This document shows, piece after piece, positions 15,521-24,424 of a stretch of 64,000 bases of DNA (the first letter of the stretch is position 1; each line of letters starts with the position of its first letter). This stretch comes from Chryseobacterium daecheongense. GTDB lineage: Bacteria > Bacteroidota > Bacteroidia > Flavobacteriales > Weeksellaceae. The stretch lies in NCBI GenBank assembly GCA_027920525.1, contig CP115858.1:3782001-3846000 (forward strand), read 5' to 3'. Below the pieces are notes generated by a model. The model saw only the letters and a list, made by a program, of their open reading frames with translations, was not told where the DNA came from and made no database searches. A program made the position numbers and the translations under genes.

Positions 15521-18500
15521 TTAGAAATTCATTCCTACGCCTGCAGAAATTCTTCCCCCGTCAGATCCATAGAAATAGTTTAATCTTGCGGAAAACATTT
15601 CGACAAGGCTTAACCATAAACCAACTCCTGCAGCCTGATGCCATTTTCTGGAATTCTCGTTATCATTCCAAACCCGTCCCAGATCATATCCAACCAATAT
15701 ACCCAGATTAGCCGGAATAATATTATTTTTGATCCTTCCAAAGTCCCAACGGATCTCGGAGTTGTTAGTGAAGTACGATTTTCCGGAAAACCGGTCATTT
15801 CTGAATGCCCTTAAGCCATTATTACCTCCGATACTTGCCGCCTGATAAAACTCAAAATTATTGTTGTTGATCCACATTACATTATTGGAATTCGAAAAAA
15901 CAAAATTTGCTTTTTTATCAATTCTGTGGTGAATATTTAATGATCCGTTTACAAATAAAAAGTTTCTGTCGAAGTCCGAGAGATTGGTTTTCCAGTTCAC
16001 GCTCGCGACAAATTCCAGACCTAAGGTAGGAAAAGCATTATTATCAAGGTTTTTGAAACTAAAGGTATAATTGGCTCCTCCGAATTGCTGACTTTTGAAA
16101 ACACCAGGATTTACATCAGGAGATTGATCCACAAAGCGGTCACCCTTTCTCTGTACCTTATTGTCTTCAAAGGTAAGCTGAAACTGATGGCTTAAATTAA
16201 GCCAGCTCTTCTTTGAAATGGAAGGTGCAAAATTAAATTTTGAGATCCTGGCCCTGTTGTACTTTGCTTTAGTATCCTCACGGTCATATTCACTTTCATT
16301 GGATAATCCAAAGAAGTTTTCGGAAAAACGGGGAGTGGTATAGGCTGCATCAAGATTGAAATCCCATCCTGAAATTGCTTTCTTAAAGATACCTTTGTAA
16401 GCAAGGCTGAAACCTGCCGTATTGGTGTAAAAATTGGCTTTTAAACTATGTTTCTGTGTAAATGGATCACGAACGAAGTTATTTACTGTATAATTGGCTA
16501 AAACACCGATAATCAATCCATCATCCGGATTGTAATCTGCATTGGGATAGCCGGCAAAGAAGTTATACTTCGGATGCTTGTAATTATAGGTGTTAACATC
16601 ATAATCATCAGAAATATGTTTGGCCGCTGAACCTGCGTTATAGGTATTCTTTTGGGATTTAAAATCATAGATGCTGATCTTTTTTCCGTTGGCAACATTA
16701 TACACATCGTGATTATCTCCTCCCACCAATCTGATATTCATTTTAGGTTTGCCGTTTCCTGACACATCGTAAACATCATCATCTTCAAGACCGTAGATCC
16801 AAAGCTCTTTGGTTTTATTGTCGTAATATGTTTTTTCAAATACCAATTCAGGGTTTTCACCTTTATCGTCAAGTTTATACTGTTTAACATCAACGGAATT
16901 TGCATTTTTAACGATTACAAATTTATCCTGGTTTACAGTTCCTGCTAACGGAACTTTTTCCTGTAAAACATCATAATACTGAACAGCATAGTCCTGTAGT
17001 TTTTCTTTTCTTAATTTTAATTTTCTCTGAATATCCTCACTGGTTTCATCTCTAACCTCTTTCGGCAAATGATCGAATGCTTCATTGATATCAGCATCAG
17101 TAAGGTGTTCCTGAATATATTTTGCCTGTGCAACCCATTCTTCCTGTGTTGAACCTTTTAAGAAAACAAGATCAATAGGATAAGGTTCTGTAGCCAGGAG
17201 TTTTACACTTTGAATGTCTTCCTTGAACGTTTTCATATGGCGGATAGCCGGAACGTTCATGATCAGTTTAAATGCAGCACCGTCATACTTGCTGAAAGCC
17301 TGGTCACGGTCTCTTGGAATCGGCTTATAGATGATCTTATCACCGTCTTTATATTCTGCCCATTTCCATTGATCAGAATGTCTGTCCCAATCTCCTAAAA
17401 GCATATCAAAAATTCTGGCTCTGATGTACGATTCTTTGTCGATAGAATATTTATAATTTTTGGATAGGTTTTTCAGGACATCGTCGGTTGAAAGAATATC
17501 TCTTGCATTGTCCAGGGATTCAAGCGTTTTAGGATCTGAAGAAAAGCGTTCTTCGATCATGTACATTTCGTCACCGTAATGTTCATTGTAATCTCCAAGG
17601 GCCTGTTGTTTTGGAATATAGAATAATCTTGGATTACTGTGCGTAATATTTACTTTTTCCGCCAGATTTCCAACAATAAATGGAGTGAACGGATGACTGG
17701 TTGTATAGAAGTCAAGCAGGAATTTGTCCGGAAAAGTGTCATACAGTTCCTCTCCGAAGGTACTTTTTTTAAAGGCCATGTTATTCAGAAAACGTACGGC
17801 ACTTTTTTTAATGCCTCTCATGACGAATTCCTGACCATCTTTAGCTTTTAGTCTCAAGCTGTTGGACTGGTTTCCACCTCCTTCCCTGAAAGGGATATAT
17901 CCACCGTCTAATTCTGAAATATTGGCAGTTTTAGCTTCAATAGGAATTCCATAATATTTTCTGTAATGGTCACCCCATAACCATCTGTAGAACTTCCTTT
18001 TTTCCGTTAAGTTTGCCGGATACACCGTTGAGGTGATGGTAGCCGGAAAGGAATTAGGGTAGTTGTTGACAAAGGTTTCAGGTTTGGATATTACGTCGAT
18101 ATGGGCCAATGTTTTAACCTTGCTATTTTTAGTGGAAAAGTACTCAACATCGCAGCTTTGATCTTTGCGGATGTTTAAAACAGCAAAACCACTTCCTCCA
18201 TAGGAAAAATCGGTCTGTTCAGCGATGGTTGCAGGATCTACTTTGGAACCTCCGCCGCTGATGATCTGTTTGATATTCCTGTCGGTGTGGTATTGAAGGT
18301 TATGGTCATGTCCCGAAACAAAGATTACATTTTCTTTATCCTGGACGATACTCTTTAACCTGTTGGCAAGGTCGGCATAATGCTGGTTGTTGATATCCTC
18401 CATGCTGGCACCGGAGGTATTTCTGAGAATATTAATAATTGTTGCAATTCCGGGAGCCGGAATATTTCCTTTAAATGGAAAAAGGTGAGACCTAGCAGAA

Positions 18501-19237
18501 TTATATCCCGCATGAGTTCCACTGCTGATAACAGGGTGGTGTAAAGCGACAATAATCCTTTTTCCCTGATTTTTAGTAATCAGATCCTGGAATTCATAAA
18601 AAAGATCGTCCCGGGTTTTGATATTGCAGTTTTTATTCATTCCCGGATATTTGTCCCAGTTGGCTATAACCCACTCACTATCGATAACGATTAACTTGAT
18701 ATCACTGGTCAGGCTTATATCATCAATAGGACAAGCATTTTTAGGTAAAAAAGCCTTTTTATCATTCAGATAATCCTTCACAAAATCTTCCTGTGCTTTT
18801 AATCCGTCTAAACCATGATACCAATCATGATTTCCGGGAATGACGAGGGTTCTTCCCTTGAAATTTTTTGTAATGGAAAGCTGATTTTCCATTTTTTCTT
18901 TGGCCAGAGGATACTCTTTATCTTTCTTTTTAGGCATTCCTGAAGGATAGATGTTATCACCCAAAAAGATCAGCATCGAATTTTTGTCGGCTGAGTCCAG
19001 TTTACCCTTAAGAATATCCAGCGTTTGCTTCGCCTGTGGCTCATCTGCGTTGCCCGCATCCCCAACCAGGAAAATTTTAAAGTCGTTTTCAGAATTTATA
19101 GCAGAATTTTTAATTTCCTGTAAGTTTTTTCCCTTTTTTACGTTATAGGTAGCACAAGAATATAAGAGTCCTGATACCAATAAGAACCTAAATGGGACTG
19201 AAATTATTTTTAGATGAGTTTTAAAGGATAAATTCAT
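15521..19237 (-). CDS. Lipoprotein fusion: metallophosphoesterase, kinase-like domain, Omp85-type barrel
   Basis: 1238 residues. The leader has a lipobox (LLYSC, Cys28), so the N-terminus may be lipidated. Residues about 53-365 form a calcineurin-like phosphoesterase: VGDAGN, LGDNIYPSG, PGNHDWYHG, LHHPVISSG and GHDHNLQYH supply all metal ligands. Residues about 445-660 look like an atypical protein-kinase fold: a Gly-rich turn (GGGNQSNS), a strand with a candidate ATP-binding lysine (FVMRGIKK), a catalytic-loop-like GDWDRHSDQW (615-624) and a metal-binding-like PRDRDQAF (641-648), as in HipA/CotH/FAM20-type enzymes. The last 350 or so residues are beta strands ending SAGVGMNF, like an Omp85/BamA-type barrel. 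The phosphoesterase is clear; the kinase reading is inference. It stands alone, convergent with the lipoprotein gene. Confidence 0.8.
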   Translation of the reverse strand: MNLSFKTHLKIISVPFRFLLVSGLLYSCATYNVKKGKNLQEIKNSAINSENDFKIFLVGDAGNADEPQAKQTLDILKGKLDSADKNSMLIFLGDNIYPSGMPKKKDKEYPLAKEKMENQLSITKNFKGRTLVIPGNHDWYHGLDGLKAQEDFVKDYLNDKKAFLPKNACPIDDISLTSDIKLIVIDSEWVIANWDKYPGMNKNCNIKTRDDLFYEFQDLITKNQGKRIIVALHHPVISSGTHAGYNSARSHLFPFKGNIPAPGIATIINILRNTSGASMEDINNQHYADLANRLKSIVQDKENVIFVSGHDHNLQYHTDRNIKQIISGGGSKVDPATIAEQTDFSYGGSGFAVLNIRKDQSCDVEYFSTKNSKVKTLAHIDVISKPETFVNNYPNSFPATITSTVYPANLTEKRKFYRWLWGDHYRKYYGIPIEAKTANISELDGGYIPFREGGGNQSNSLRLKAKDGQEFVMRGIKKSAVRFLNNMAFKKSTFGEELYDTFPDKFLLDFYTTSHPFTPFIVGNLAEKVNITHSNPRLFYIPKQQALGDYNEHYGDEMYMIEERFSSDPKTLESLDNARDILSTDDVLKNLSKNYKYSIDKESYIRARIFDMLLGDWDRHSDQWKWAEYKDGDKIIYKPIPRDRDQAFSKYDGAAFKLIMNVPAIRHMKTFKEDIQSVKLLATEPYPIDLVFLKGSTQEEWVAQAKYIQEHLTDADINEAFDHLPKEVRDETSEDIQRKLKLRKEKLQDYAVQYYDVLQEKVPLAGTVNQDKFVIVKNANSVDVKQYKLDDKGENPELVFEKTYYDNKTKELWIYGLEDDDVYDVSGNGKPKMNIRLVGGDNHDVYNVANGKKISIYDFKSQKNTYNAGSAAKHISDDYDVNTYNYKHPKYNFFAGYPNADYNPDDGLIIGVLANYTVNNFVRDPFTQKHSLKANFYTNTAGFSLAYKGIFKKAISGWDFNLDAAYTTPRFSENFFGLSNESEYDREDTKAKYNRARISKFNFAPSISKKSWLNLSHQFQLTFEDNKVQRKGDRFVDQSPDVNPGVFKSQQFGGANYTFSFKNLDNNAFPTLGLEFVASVNWKTNLSDFDRNFLFVNGSLNIHHRIDKKANFVFSNSNNVMWINNNNFEFYQAASIGGNNGLRAFRNDRFSGKSYFTNNSEIRWDFGRIKNNIIPANLGILVGYDLGRVWNDNENSRKWHQAAGVGLWLSLVEMFSARLNYFYGSDGGRISAGVGMNF

Positions 19238-19263
19238 AAATTTACATTAACAAAAATTCAGTA

Positions 19264-20442
19264 ATGGATATTTTACAAAAAGCTAAAAATTATGTTGAAA
19301 ACTTATTCAAAGATAAGTTATCTTCTGTATATTTCTATCATAATTTTATTCATACCACATATACGGTTAACAAGGCCGAAGAAATAATGAAAAATACTCC
19401 TGTCTCCAAAGAAGACCAGGAGAAAGTGATATTAGCTCTGTGGTTTCATGATGCAGGATATGTTGAATGTGCTCAGGATCATGAAGAGAAGGGAGTAGAG
19501 ATTATGAAAAATTTTCTCATCAATGAAAATTATCCTGAAAATTATATCGAAGACGTTTCTAAATTGATTTTGGCGACAAAGATCAACTATGAACCACAGA
19601 ATTTACTGGAGAAAATAGCAAAAGATGCCGATTGCAGTCATTTTGCAAGCCATGATTATAATGATATTTCAGATTCTTTAAGGAAAGAGTGGGAGCTTAC
19701 CAATGTAAGATGCTTTTCTAATGATGAATGGAATGCCGGAAACCTTGAGCTTCTGAAAAACAAGCATAAATATTATACCGATTATGCCAAAGAAAATTGG
19801 GAGCCTTTAAAGAAAAAGAATATTAAGAAGATTGAGAAGAAGTTGGAAAAGGAAGAGGAGAAGAAGGAAAATTCCGATGCTAAAGACAATAAAAAAGAAC
19901 CTAAAGAACCGAAATCCGACAGAAGTGTGGATACTCTGTTCAGGGTTACTTTAAATAACCATACCCGCCTTAGTGATATTGCAGACAGCAAGGCCAACAT
20001 ATTACTTTCTGTAAATGCGATTATTATCTCGGTTTGTCTTTCAGTTCTGGTACCAAAGCTGGATGCACCTAAAAACGCCCACCTGATTGTACCTAGTTTT
20101 CTGTTGCTTATTTCAAGTGTGATGACCATTATTTTTGCCATCTTATCCACAAAGCCGAATGTGACAAAAACGAAATTTACGAACACAGATGTTAGCAATA
20201 GAAAAGTAAACCTCCTGTTTTTTGGAAACTTTCATCAGATGATCTTTGATGATTACCATAATGCAATGAAGGATCTGATCAAGGACAGGGATTATATCTA
20301 TGATTCGATGGTAAAAGACCTGTATTACCTGGGAAAGGTACTGGATAGAAAATATAAACTTTTATCGATTACGTATCAGATTTTCATGGCAGGAATTATA
20401 ATTTCCGTACTTTCTTTTGCCTATGCATTCCTTACACTTTAA
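19264..20442 (+). CDS. HD hydrolase fused to a Pycsar-effector-type transmembrane domain (PycTM, DUF5706-like)
   Basis: Residues about 20-175 form an HD phosphohydrolase domain: His30, His62-Asp63 in LWFHDAGY, His73 and Asp121/Asp123 in KDADCSHFA are the expected metal ligands. A very charged Lys/Glu linker (183-220) follows. Residues 225-392 match the membrane domain of Pycsar effectors: NHTRLSDIADSKANILLSVNA leading into TM1 (about 246-263), TM2 (274-294), a cytoplasmic helical part, and TM3 (373-391). In Pycsar systems such proteins respond to cCMP or cUMP and damage the membrane. No cyclase gene lies nearby, so this may be an orphan effector or a housekeeping relative. It starts 26 nt from the divergent phosphoesterase-fusion gene. 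Confidence 0.82.
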   Translation: MDILQKAKNYVENLFKDKLSSVYFYHNFIHTTYTVNKAEEIMKNTPVSKEDQEKVILALWFHDAGYVECAQDHEEKGVEIMKNFLINENYPENYIEDVSKLILATKINYEPQNLLEKIAKDADCSHFASHDYNDISDSLRKEWELTNVRCFSNDEWNAGNLELLKNKHKYYTDYAKENWEPLKKKNIKKIEKKLEKEEEKKENSDAKDNKKEPKEPKSDRSVDTLFRVTLNNHTRLSDIADSKANILLSVNAIIISVCLSVLVPKLDAPKNAHLIVPSFLLLISSVMTIIFAILSTKPNVTKTKFTNTDVSNRKVNLLFFGNFHQMIFDDYHNAMKDLIKDRDYIYDSMVKDLYYLGKVLDRKYKLLSITYQIFMAGIIISVLSFAYAFLTL

Positions 20443-20548
20443 TCGTGTTCAGGATGATAGGATAATTCTATAGGGAAATTGGATTATTCCCACTATATTT
20501 TACAAGTGAACTAAAGGGAAGCCTGATGTTTTTTTGTGGAGAAAATCT

Positions 20549-22849
20549 TTAAGCAATCGAAACCCTCAGGGCTAATAATCCTGTTATCCCCTGGAGGTCT
20601 TCAACCTTTAAAAACTCAACATCAGACTGAAGGATTTCTTTTTTCTGAAGCTTACTGATGTATTGCAGGTATTCTTTCTGGTTTTCCATTCCAAAGTAAA
20701 CAATAGTTATTTTTCCAGGACAGGTAATTCTTTCGGTTGAATTTTTTATGTGGGCCTTATCTATTCTTTTTTTGATAATTTCATAATACGAATTATAAGC
20801 ACCATCTACATCGAAACGCTTTTCATCCATACGGAAGCGGATATCTATTTTTTCATTATAAACGAAAATAAGTGAAGCGATATCCAACGGAATGGGAAGC
20901 TCTTCCTTAAAGGTTTTAATTTCCTGTTCCATTTTACAGATCGTTTTCAGCTGCCAGTATCTTAACTGGTGAACCACCTTGGATGTGTAATGAAGATCCG
21001 GAGTGATACTTGGTCCGATGAATAAATTATGCTCTACACCATCTGATTTAAACCTTTCGTAGTAATGGGGAAATATGGCTTGCGCTTTGATCTGATTCTC
21101 ATCAAGTATATCGGCAAGTTTCCTGTTGATCAGAGTAATCGAATCATCAAGGCTTTTTCTGCTATTGTAAAACAGATCGGTTTGAGTGAAGACCTGGGAA
21201 AAATACTCTGAAATCATTGTTTTTACCTCCTTAGTGGACCTTACCTCTAATTTTGCTTGAAGATACGGATGAATTTCATCCCTTAATAACCTTTGGAAGC
21301 GCTGTTCCGTATCGGCCTTGATCTCATTATTCAGTTCATTTTCAAAAATCTCCAAAGCCAGTAAATATTTCTCGGAATCTGAATTGACCAGAGTGAAAAT
21401 ATCATGAAGACAATCAATCTGCCTGTTAAGATCTTCCAACATAAGATTGAATCGTTTTTCGGAGGAAGAACGGATATCAGAGAACCCAAACAGCGGCGTA
21501 AGATTTTTAAAAGAAATCTGCTTTAAGGTATAGATCTTCTTGGCTAACGAAGCATTAAAATACTTTTCTGCCTCATTTCTGAACTTCCAGACCACACTGT
21601 TGTGGATGGACGTGTATTCCCGTTGAATGATTGCCTCAATCTGATAATTCTTTTCAAAACTGAATCTGTTCAGCGAAAAAAGAATCATATCACTGAAAAA
21701 CTCTAGCTTTTTCAATTTTAAGCCATTCAGACTATTGGGAATAGGAGAGGTAAACTCCATAATGGCGAGTAATTCCCCATCTTTCATGATTGGAATTACC
21801 ATGAAACTGTTGATGTTGTTTTCCTTTAAGATACTAAAGGAAGGCTGATCTTTTATTTCCTGCTCCATATTATTGACATTGGATATGACAATAGCCCTGG
21901 AGTTATTATTTAAATTTTCAAAGGTGCTTTTCCGGGTTTCTTCATCAAAGGTATTGATCCAGAAATCAAGGATATGATTCGTAAAAAGATTTTCGTAAAT
22001 CGGAACCTTTTCCAGCCTCTGGTCTTTTTTGTTGAAAAGCATCAGCCCGAAGTTCAATTCCGCGACATCAAAATAAGACTTAAATATCTCGATCAAATTG
22101 TTATCCGGAGTAAGGTTTTCAGGATTAATCTGGATCATACTTGATTTAAGATCGGAAAGTGCAACTTCAGATGTACAGTCGACCAGAGAAACAATGGTAA
22201 AACCTTTTAAGACCCATGATTTCGATGGAAAGTGTTTTTTCCACAGCTTGTAATCATCCAGGTTTTCAAGAAGCATGTCGATAACATCATCCGCCGGTAT
22301 TTTAGCCTTTTCCGTAGGATAAATATCTGTGAAATCTGAATTTACTGTGATTTTATAATGCTTCATGATTCCCTGCTTATTGGGAATATCATAATACAAT
22401 GGCATTGTACTTTTCACATCTCTCTTGAAATAACTTTGGAGGATAAGACAGCAGCAGAATACATAGAACTCATCATCACTGATATTCCTAAGCTCAATTT
22501 CAAAATCCTTACCGGCATCTTTTAAAATATTCTTGAATCGTTCGGTATAATTGAATGTCGTTTTTGAAAGAGGAATACTGGCGGCTTTTATCTCATTATT
22601 GGTTAAACCCGTTGGAAACAAGTCAGCCAATAAAAGCCTGATGAGGTCCTCGTGTTTTTCTAATAACGAAACATCCTGGAAACCGTCTTTGAGTTCCTTG
22701 ATTTTTTTTGTTTTCTCGATAAGGGATTCCGCATAATTCACCCGGTATTCTAATCGGTCATTGTACCGGATATGCTCAAGAACATCCAAATATTTTTTGA
22801 ATGAAATGGATACTTGAAAAGGGGCGTCTTTTTTGTAAAGATGTAACAA
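20549..22849 (-). CDS. GAF domain-containing protein of unknown function
   Basis: 766 residues, no signal peptide or membrane segment. A GAF-like sensor domain spans about residues 260-405: FKSYFDVAELNFGLMLFNKK, then SRAIVISNVNN and FSILKENNINSFMVIPIMKDGELLAIMEF, the typical GAF end, and a linker helix LKKLEFFSDMILFSLNRFS. The N-terminal 250 residues (with SYFKRDVKSTMPLYYDIP) and the C-terminal 350 residues are largely helical and carry no motif I recognise; there is no HWE/histidine kinase, GGDEF or DNA-binding signature. It lies downstream of nuoN on the same strand but behind the nuoN terminator, so it is probably a separate unit. Confidence 0.7.
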   Translation of the reverse strand: MLHLYKKDAPFQVSISFKKYLDVLEHIRYNDRLEYRVNYAESLIEKTKKIKELKDGFQDVSLLEKHEDLIRLLLADLFPTGLTNNEIKAASIPLSKTTFNYTERFKNILKDAGKDFEIELRNISDDEFYVFCCCLILQSYFKRDVKSTMPLYYDIPNKQGIMKHYKITVNSDFTDIYPTEKAKIPADDVIDMLLENLDDYKLWKKHFPSKSWVLKGFTIVSLVDCTSEVALSDLKSSMIQINPENLTPDNNLIEIFKSYFDVAELNFGLMLFNKKDQRLEKVPIYENLFTNHILDFWINTFDEETRKSTFENLNNNSRAIVISNVNNMEQEIKDQPSFSILKENNINSFMVIPIMKDGELLAIMEFTSPIPNSLNGLKLKKLEFFSDMILFSLNRFSFEKNYQIEAIIQREYTSIHNSVVWKFRNEAEKYFNASLAKKIYTLKQISFKNLTPLFGFSDIRSSSEKRFNLMLEDLNRQIDCLHDIFTLVNSDSEKYLLALEIFENELNNEIKADTEQRFQRLLRDEIHPYLQAKLEVRSTKEVKTMISEYFSQVFTQTDLFYNSRKSLDDSITLINRKLADILDENQIKAQAIFPHYYERFKSDGVEHNLFIGPSITPDLHYTSKVVHQLRYWQLKTICKMEQEIKTFKEELPIPLDIASLIFVYNEKIDIRFRMDEKRFDVDGAYNSYYEIIKKRIDKAHIKNSTERITCPGKITIVYFGMENQKEYLQYISKLQKKEILQSDVEFLKVEDLQGITGLLALRVSIA

Positions 22850-22875
22850 TGCTGAAAATTATAAAGTAAAGTTAT

Positions 22876-22905
22876 AAAAAAAGCACAACTTTATGTTGTG
22901 CTTTT
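22876..22905 (-). terminator. Terminator of the nuo operon
   Basis: An 11-bp perfect stem (AAAAGCACAAC with GTTGTGCTTTT, 5-nt loop) follows the nuoN stop codon; the minus-strand transcript ends in a U-run from the A-run at 22876-22882. Confidence 0.85.
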
Positions 22906-22923
22906 ATATTTTTATGATTTTGA

Positions 22924-24303
22924 TTACAGTCCAAATTGTTTTGCGAACAGGTCAGGGAATACTCCTAAAATGATGATAGAAGCTATAATTACCACCGCTA
23001 CAATATTGTACGTAATTGTTACTTTTTCTGAAGTTTTGAATGTTGTTTCTTTAAAGAAAAACATGGCTATGATTAATCTCAGGTAATAAGCAATTGAAAC
23101 TGCAGAACCTAAAACGGCAACCAGCACTAAAAAGGCAGCTCCGTTCATTGCCTGGGAAAATAATGCAAATTTACCCATAAAACCGGCTGTTAAAGGAACC
23201 CCAGCCATTGAAAGCATGGAGATTGCAGCTACGGTAGCCAAAAGAGGCTCTGATTTTGCCAATCCTTTAAATGCTCCAAAAGAAGTTTCTCTTTTCAATT
23301 TTTCTACCCATATCAGACACATAAATACTCCTACAGTAGATAATGAGTAAGCAAAAAGATAGAAAGCCAGATTATAAGTAGAAAGATTCGTCATTCCAAA
23401 GAATACCAATCCGATATATCCTGCATGAGAAACAGAAGAATAAGCCAGCATTCTCTTCGCATTGGTCTGTGCAAGACCCATAACATTGGCCAGAAGCAAG
23501 GTTATGATAATGAATACTCCAAGTATATTAATCCATTCGTGGGTTACTCCTGCAAAACTTATATTCATTAATCTGAAGAATGCGAAAAATCCTGAAATTT
23601 TTACAACACTTGCCATGAAAGCTGTGATCAATGATGGAGAACCATAATATACATCAGGACTCCACATATGGAACGGTGCTAATGCTACTTTAAATGCCAA
23701 TGCACAAAGCATCAGGATCACCCCTAAGATGAACATTACATCTTTTGGGTGAGCAGCTCCGAAATCATGGATTTTATAGATATCAAAAGTTCCTGTACTT
23801 CCATAGATGAACGTAATACCGAATAAAAGGAATCCGGTGGCAAACGCTCCCATCAGGAAGTATTTTATAGAGGCTTCGTTTGATCTTAAATCAGTTTTAT
23901 TAGCTCCGGCCATCACATACAATGGGATGGAAAGGATTTCAATACCTAAGAACAGGGTTACCAGATTCTGATATCCGAAAAGAGTAATACCTCCGCACAA
24001 AGCGAATAGCATCAATGCATACAATTCGGACTGATGGCTTCTGTGATTACTGAATGCGAAACCACCCAGAAAGAACAATAGTAAAGTAGTTACAATTGAG
24101 ATTTTTGTAAATAAGGCAGTATTAGAGCCATATTCATACATATGTCTGTAATGTTCGAAAAATGAACATTCAGGCAGGAAGCTAACATATAATGCAATGA
24201 TTAACCCCAAAATCCCAATGTACCTTGCGAATTTTCCTTGTTCAAAAACGCCTGAAAATAACGCAGCAACTGCAGTTAGGAAAACAATAATTAAAACACT
24301 CAT
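22924..24303 (-). CDS. nuoN: NADH-quinone oxidoreductase subunit N
   Basis: Membrane-arm antiporter-like subunit of complex I, a proton channel. 459 residues with about 14 predicted transmembrane helices. The family signatures are present: LFLGIEILSIPLYVMAG (the Glu in TM5), FKVALAPFHMWSPDVYYGSP (Lys/His of the broken TM7) and LAYSSVSHAGYIGL. Last gene of the minus-strand nuoA-N operon, followed by a terminator. A 121-nt spacer with 7-nt periodic repeats separates it from nuoM, much longer than the spacers among J-M. Confidence 0.96.
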   Translation of the reverse strand: MSVLIIVFLTAVAALFSGVFEQGKFARYIGILGLIIALYVSFLPECSFFEHYRHMYEYGSNTALFTKISIVTTLLLFFLGGFAFSNHRSHQSELYALMLFALCGGITLFGYQNLVTLFLGIEILSIPLYVMAGANKTDLRSNEASIKYFLMGAFATGFLLFGITFIYGSTGTFDIYKIHDFGAAHPKDVMFILGVILMLCALAFKVALAPFHMWSPDVYYGSPSLITAFMASVVKISGFFAFFRLMNISFAGVTHEWINILGVFIIITLLLANVMGLAQTNAKRMLAYSSVSHAGYIGLVFFGMTNLSTYNLAFYLFAYSLSTVGVFMCLIWVEKLKRETSFGAFKGLAKSEPLLATVAAISMLSMAGVPLTAGFMGKFALFSQAMNGAAFLVLVAVLGSAVSIAYYLRLIIAMFFFKETTFKTSEKVTITYNIVAVVIIASIIILGVFPDLFAKQFGL

Positions 24304-24340
24304 AATATAGATTTGAGATTCGAGATTCGAGATTCAAGAT
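24304..24340. repeat. Heptad repeat array in the nuoM-nuoN spacer
   Basis: Five adjacent 7-nt units in one phase: AATATAG, ATTTGAG, ATTCGAG, ATTCGAG, ATTCAAG. The remainder of the spacer to 24424 is AT-rich with a weaker 7-nt rhythm. No gene is seen. Confidence 0.75.
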
Positions 24341-24424
24341 AAAAACACTGACTTCTCAATTTCATACTCTCTTAATTTTTTAAATTATTAAATTAATCTT
24401 TAAATTTTTGAATCTTTCAATCTT

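Noticed and set aside
19782-20198. Minus-strand frame of 138 codons inside the HD-PycTM gene
   Set aside because: It is antisense to the charged linker and membrane helices of a well-supported gene and has no family features.
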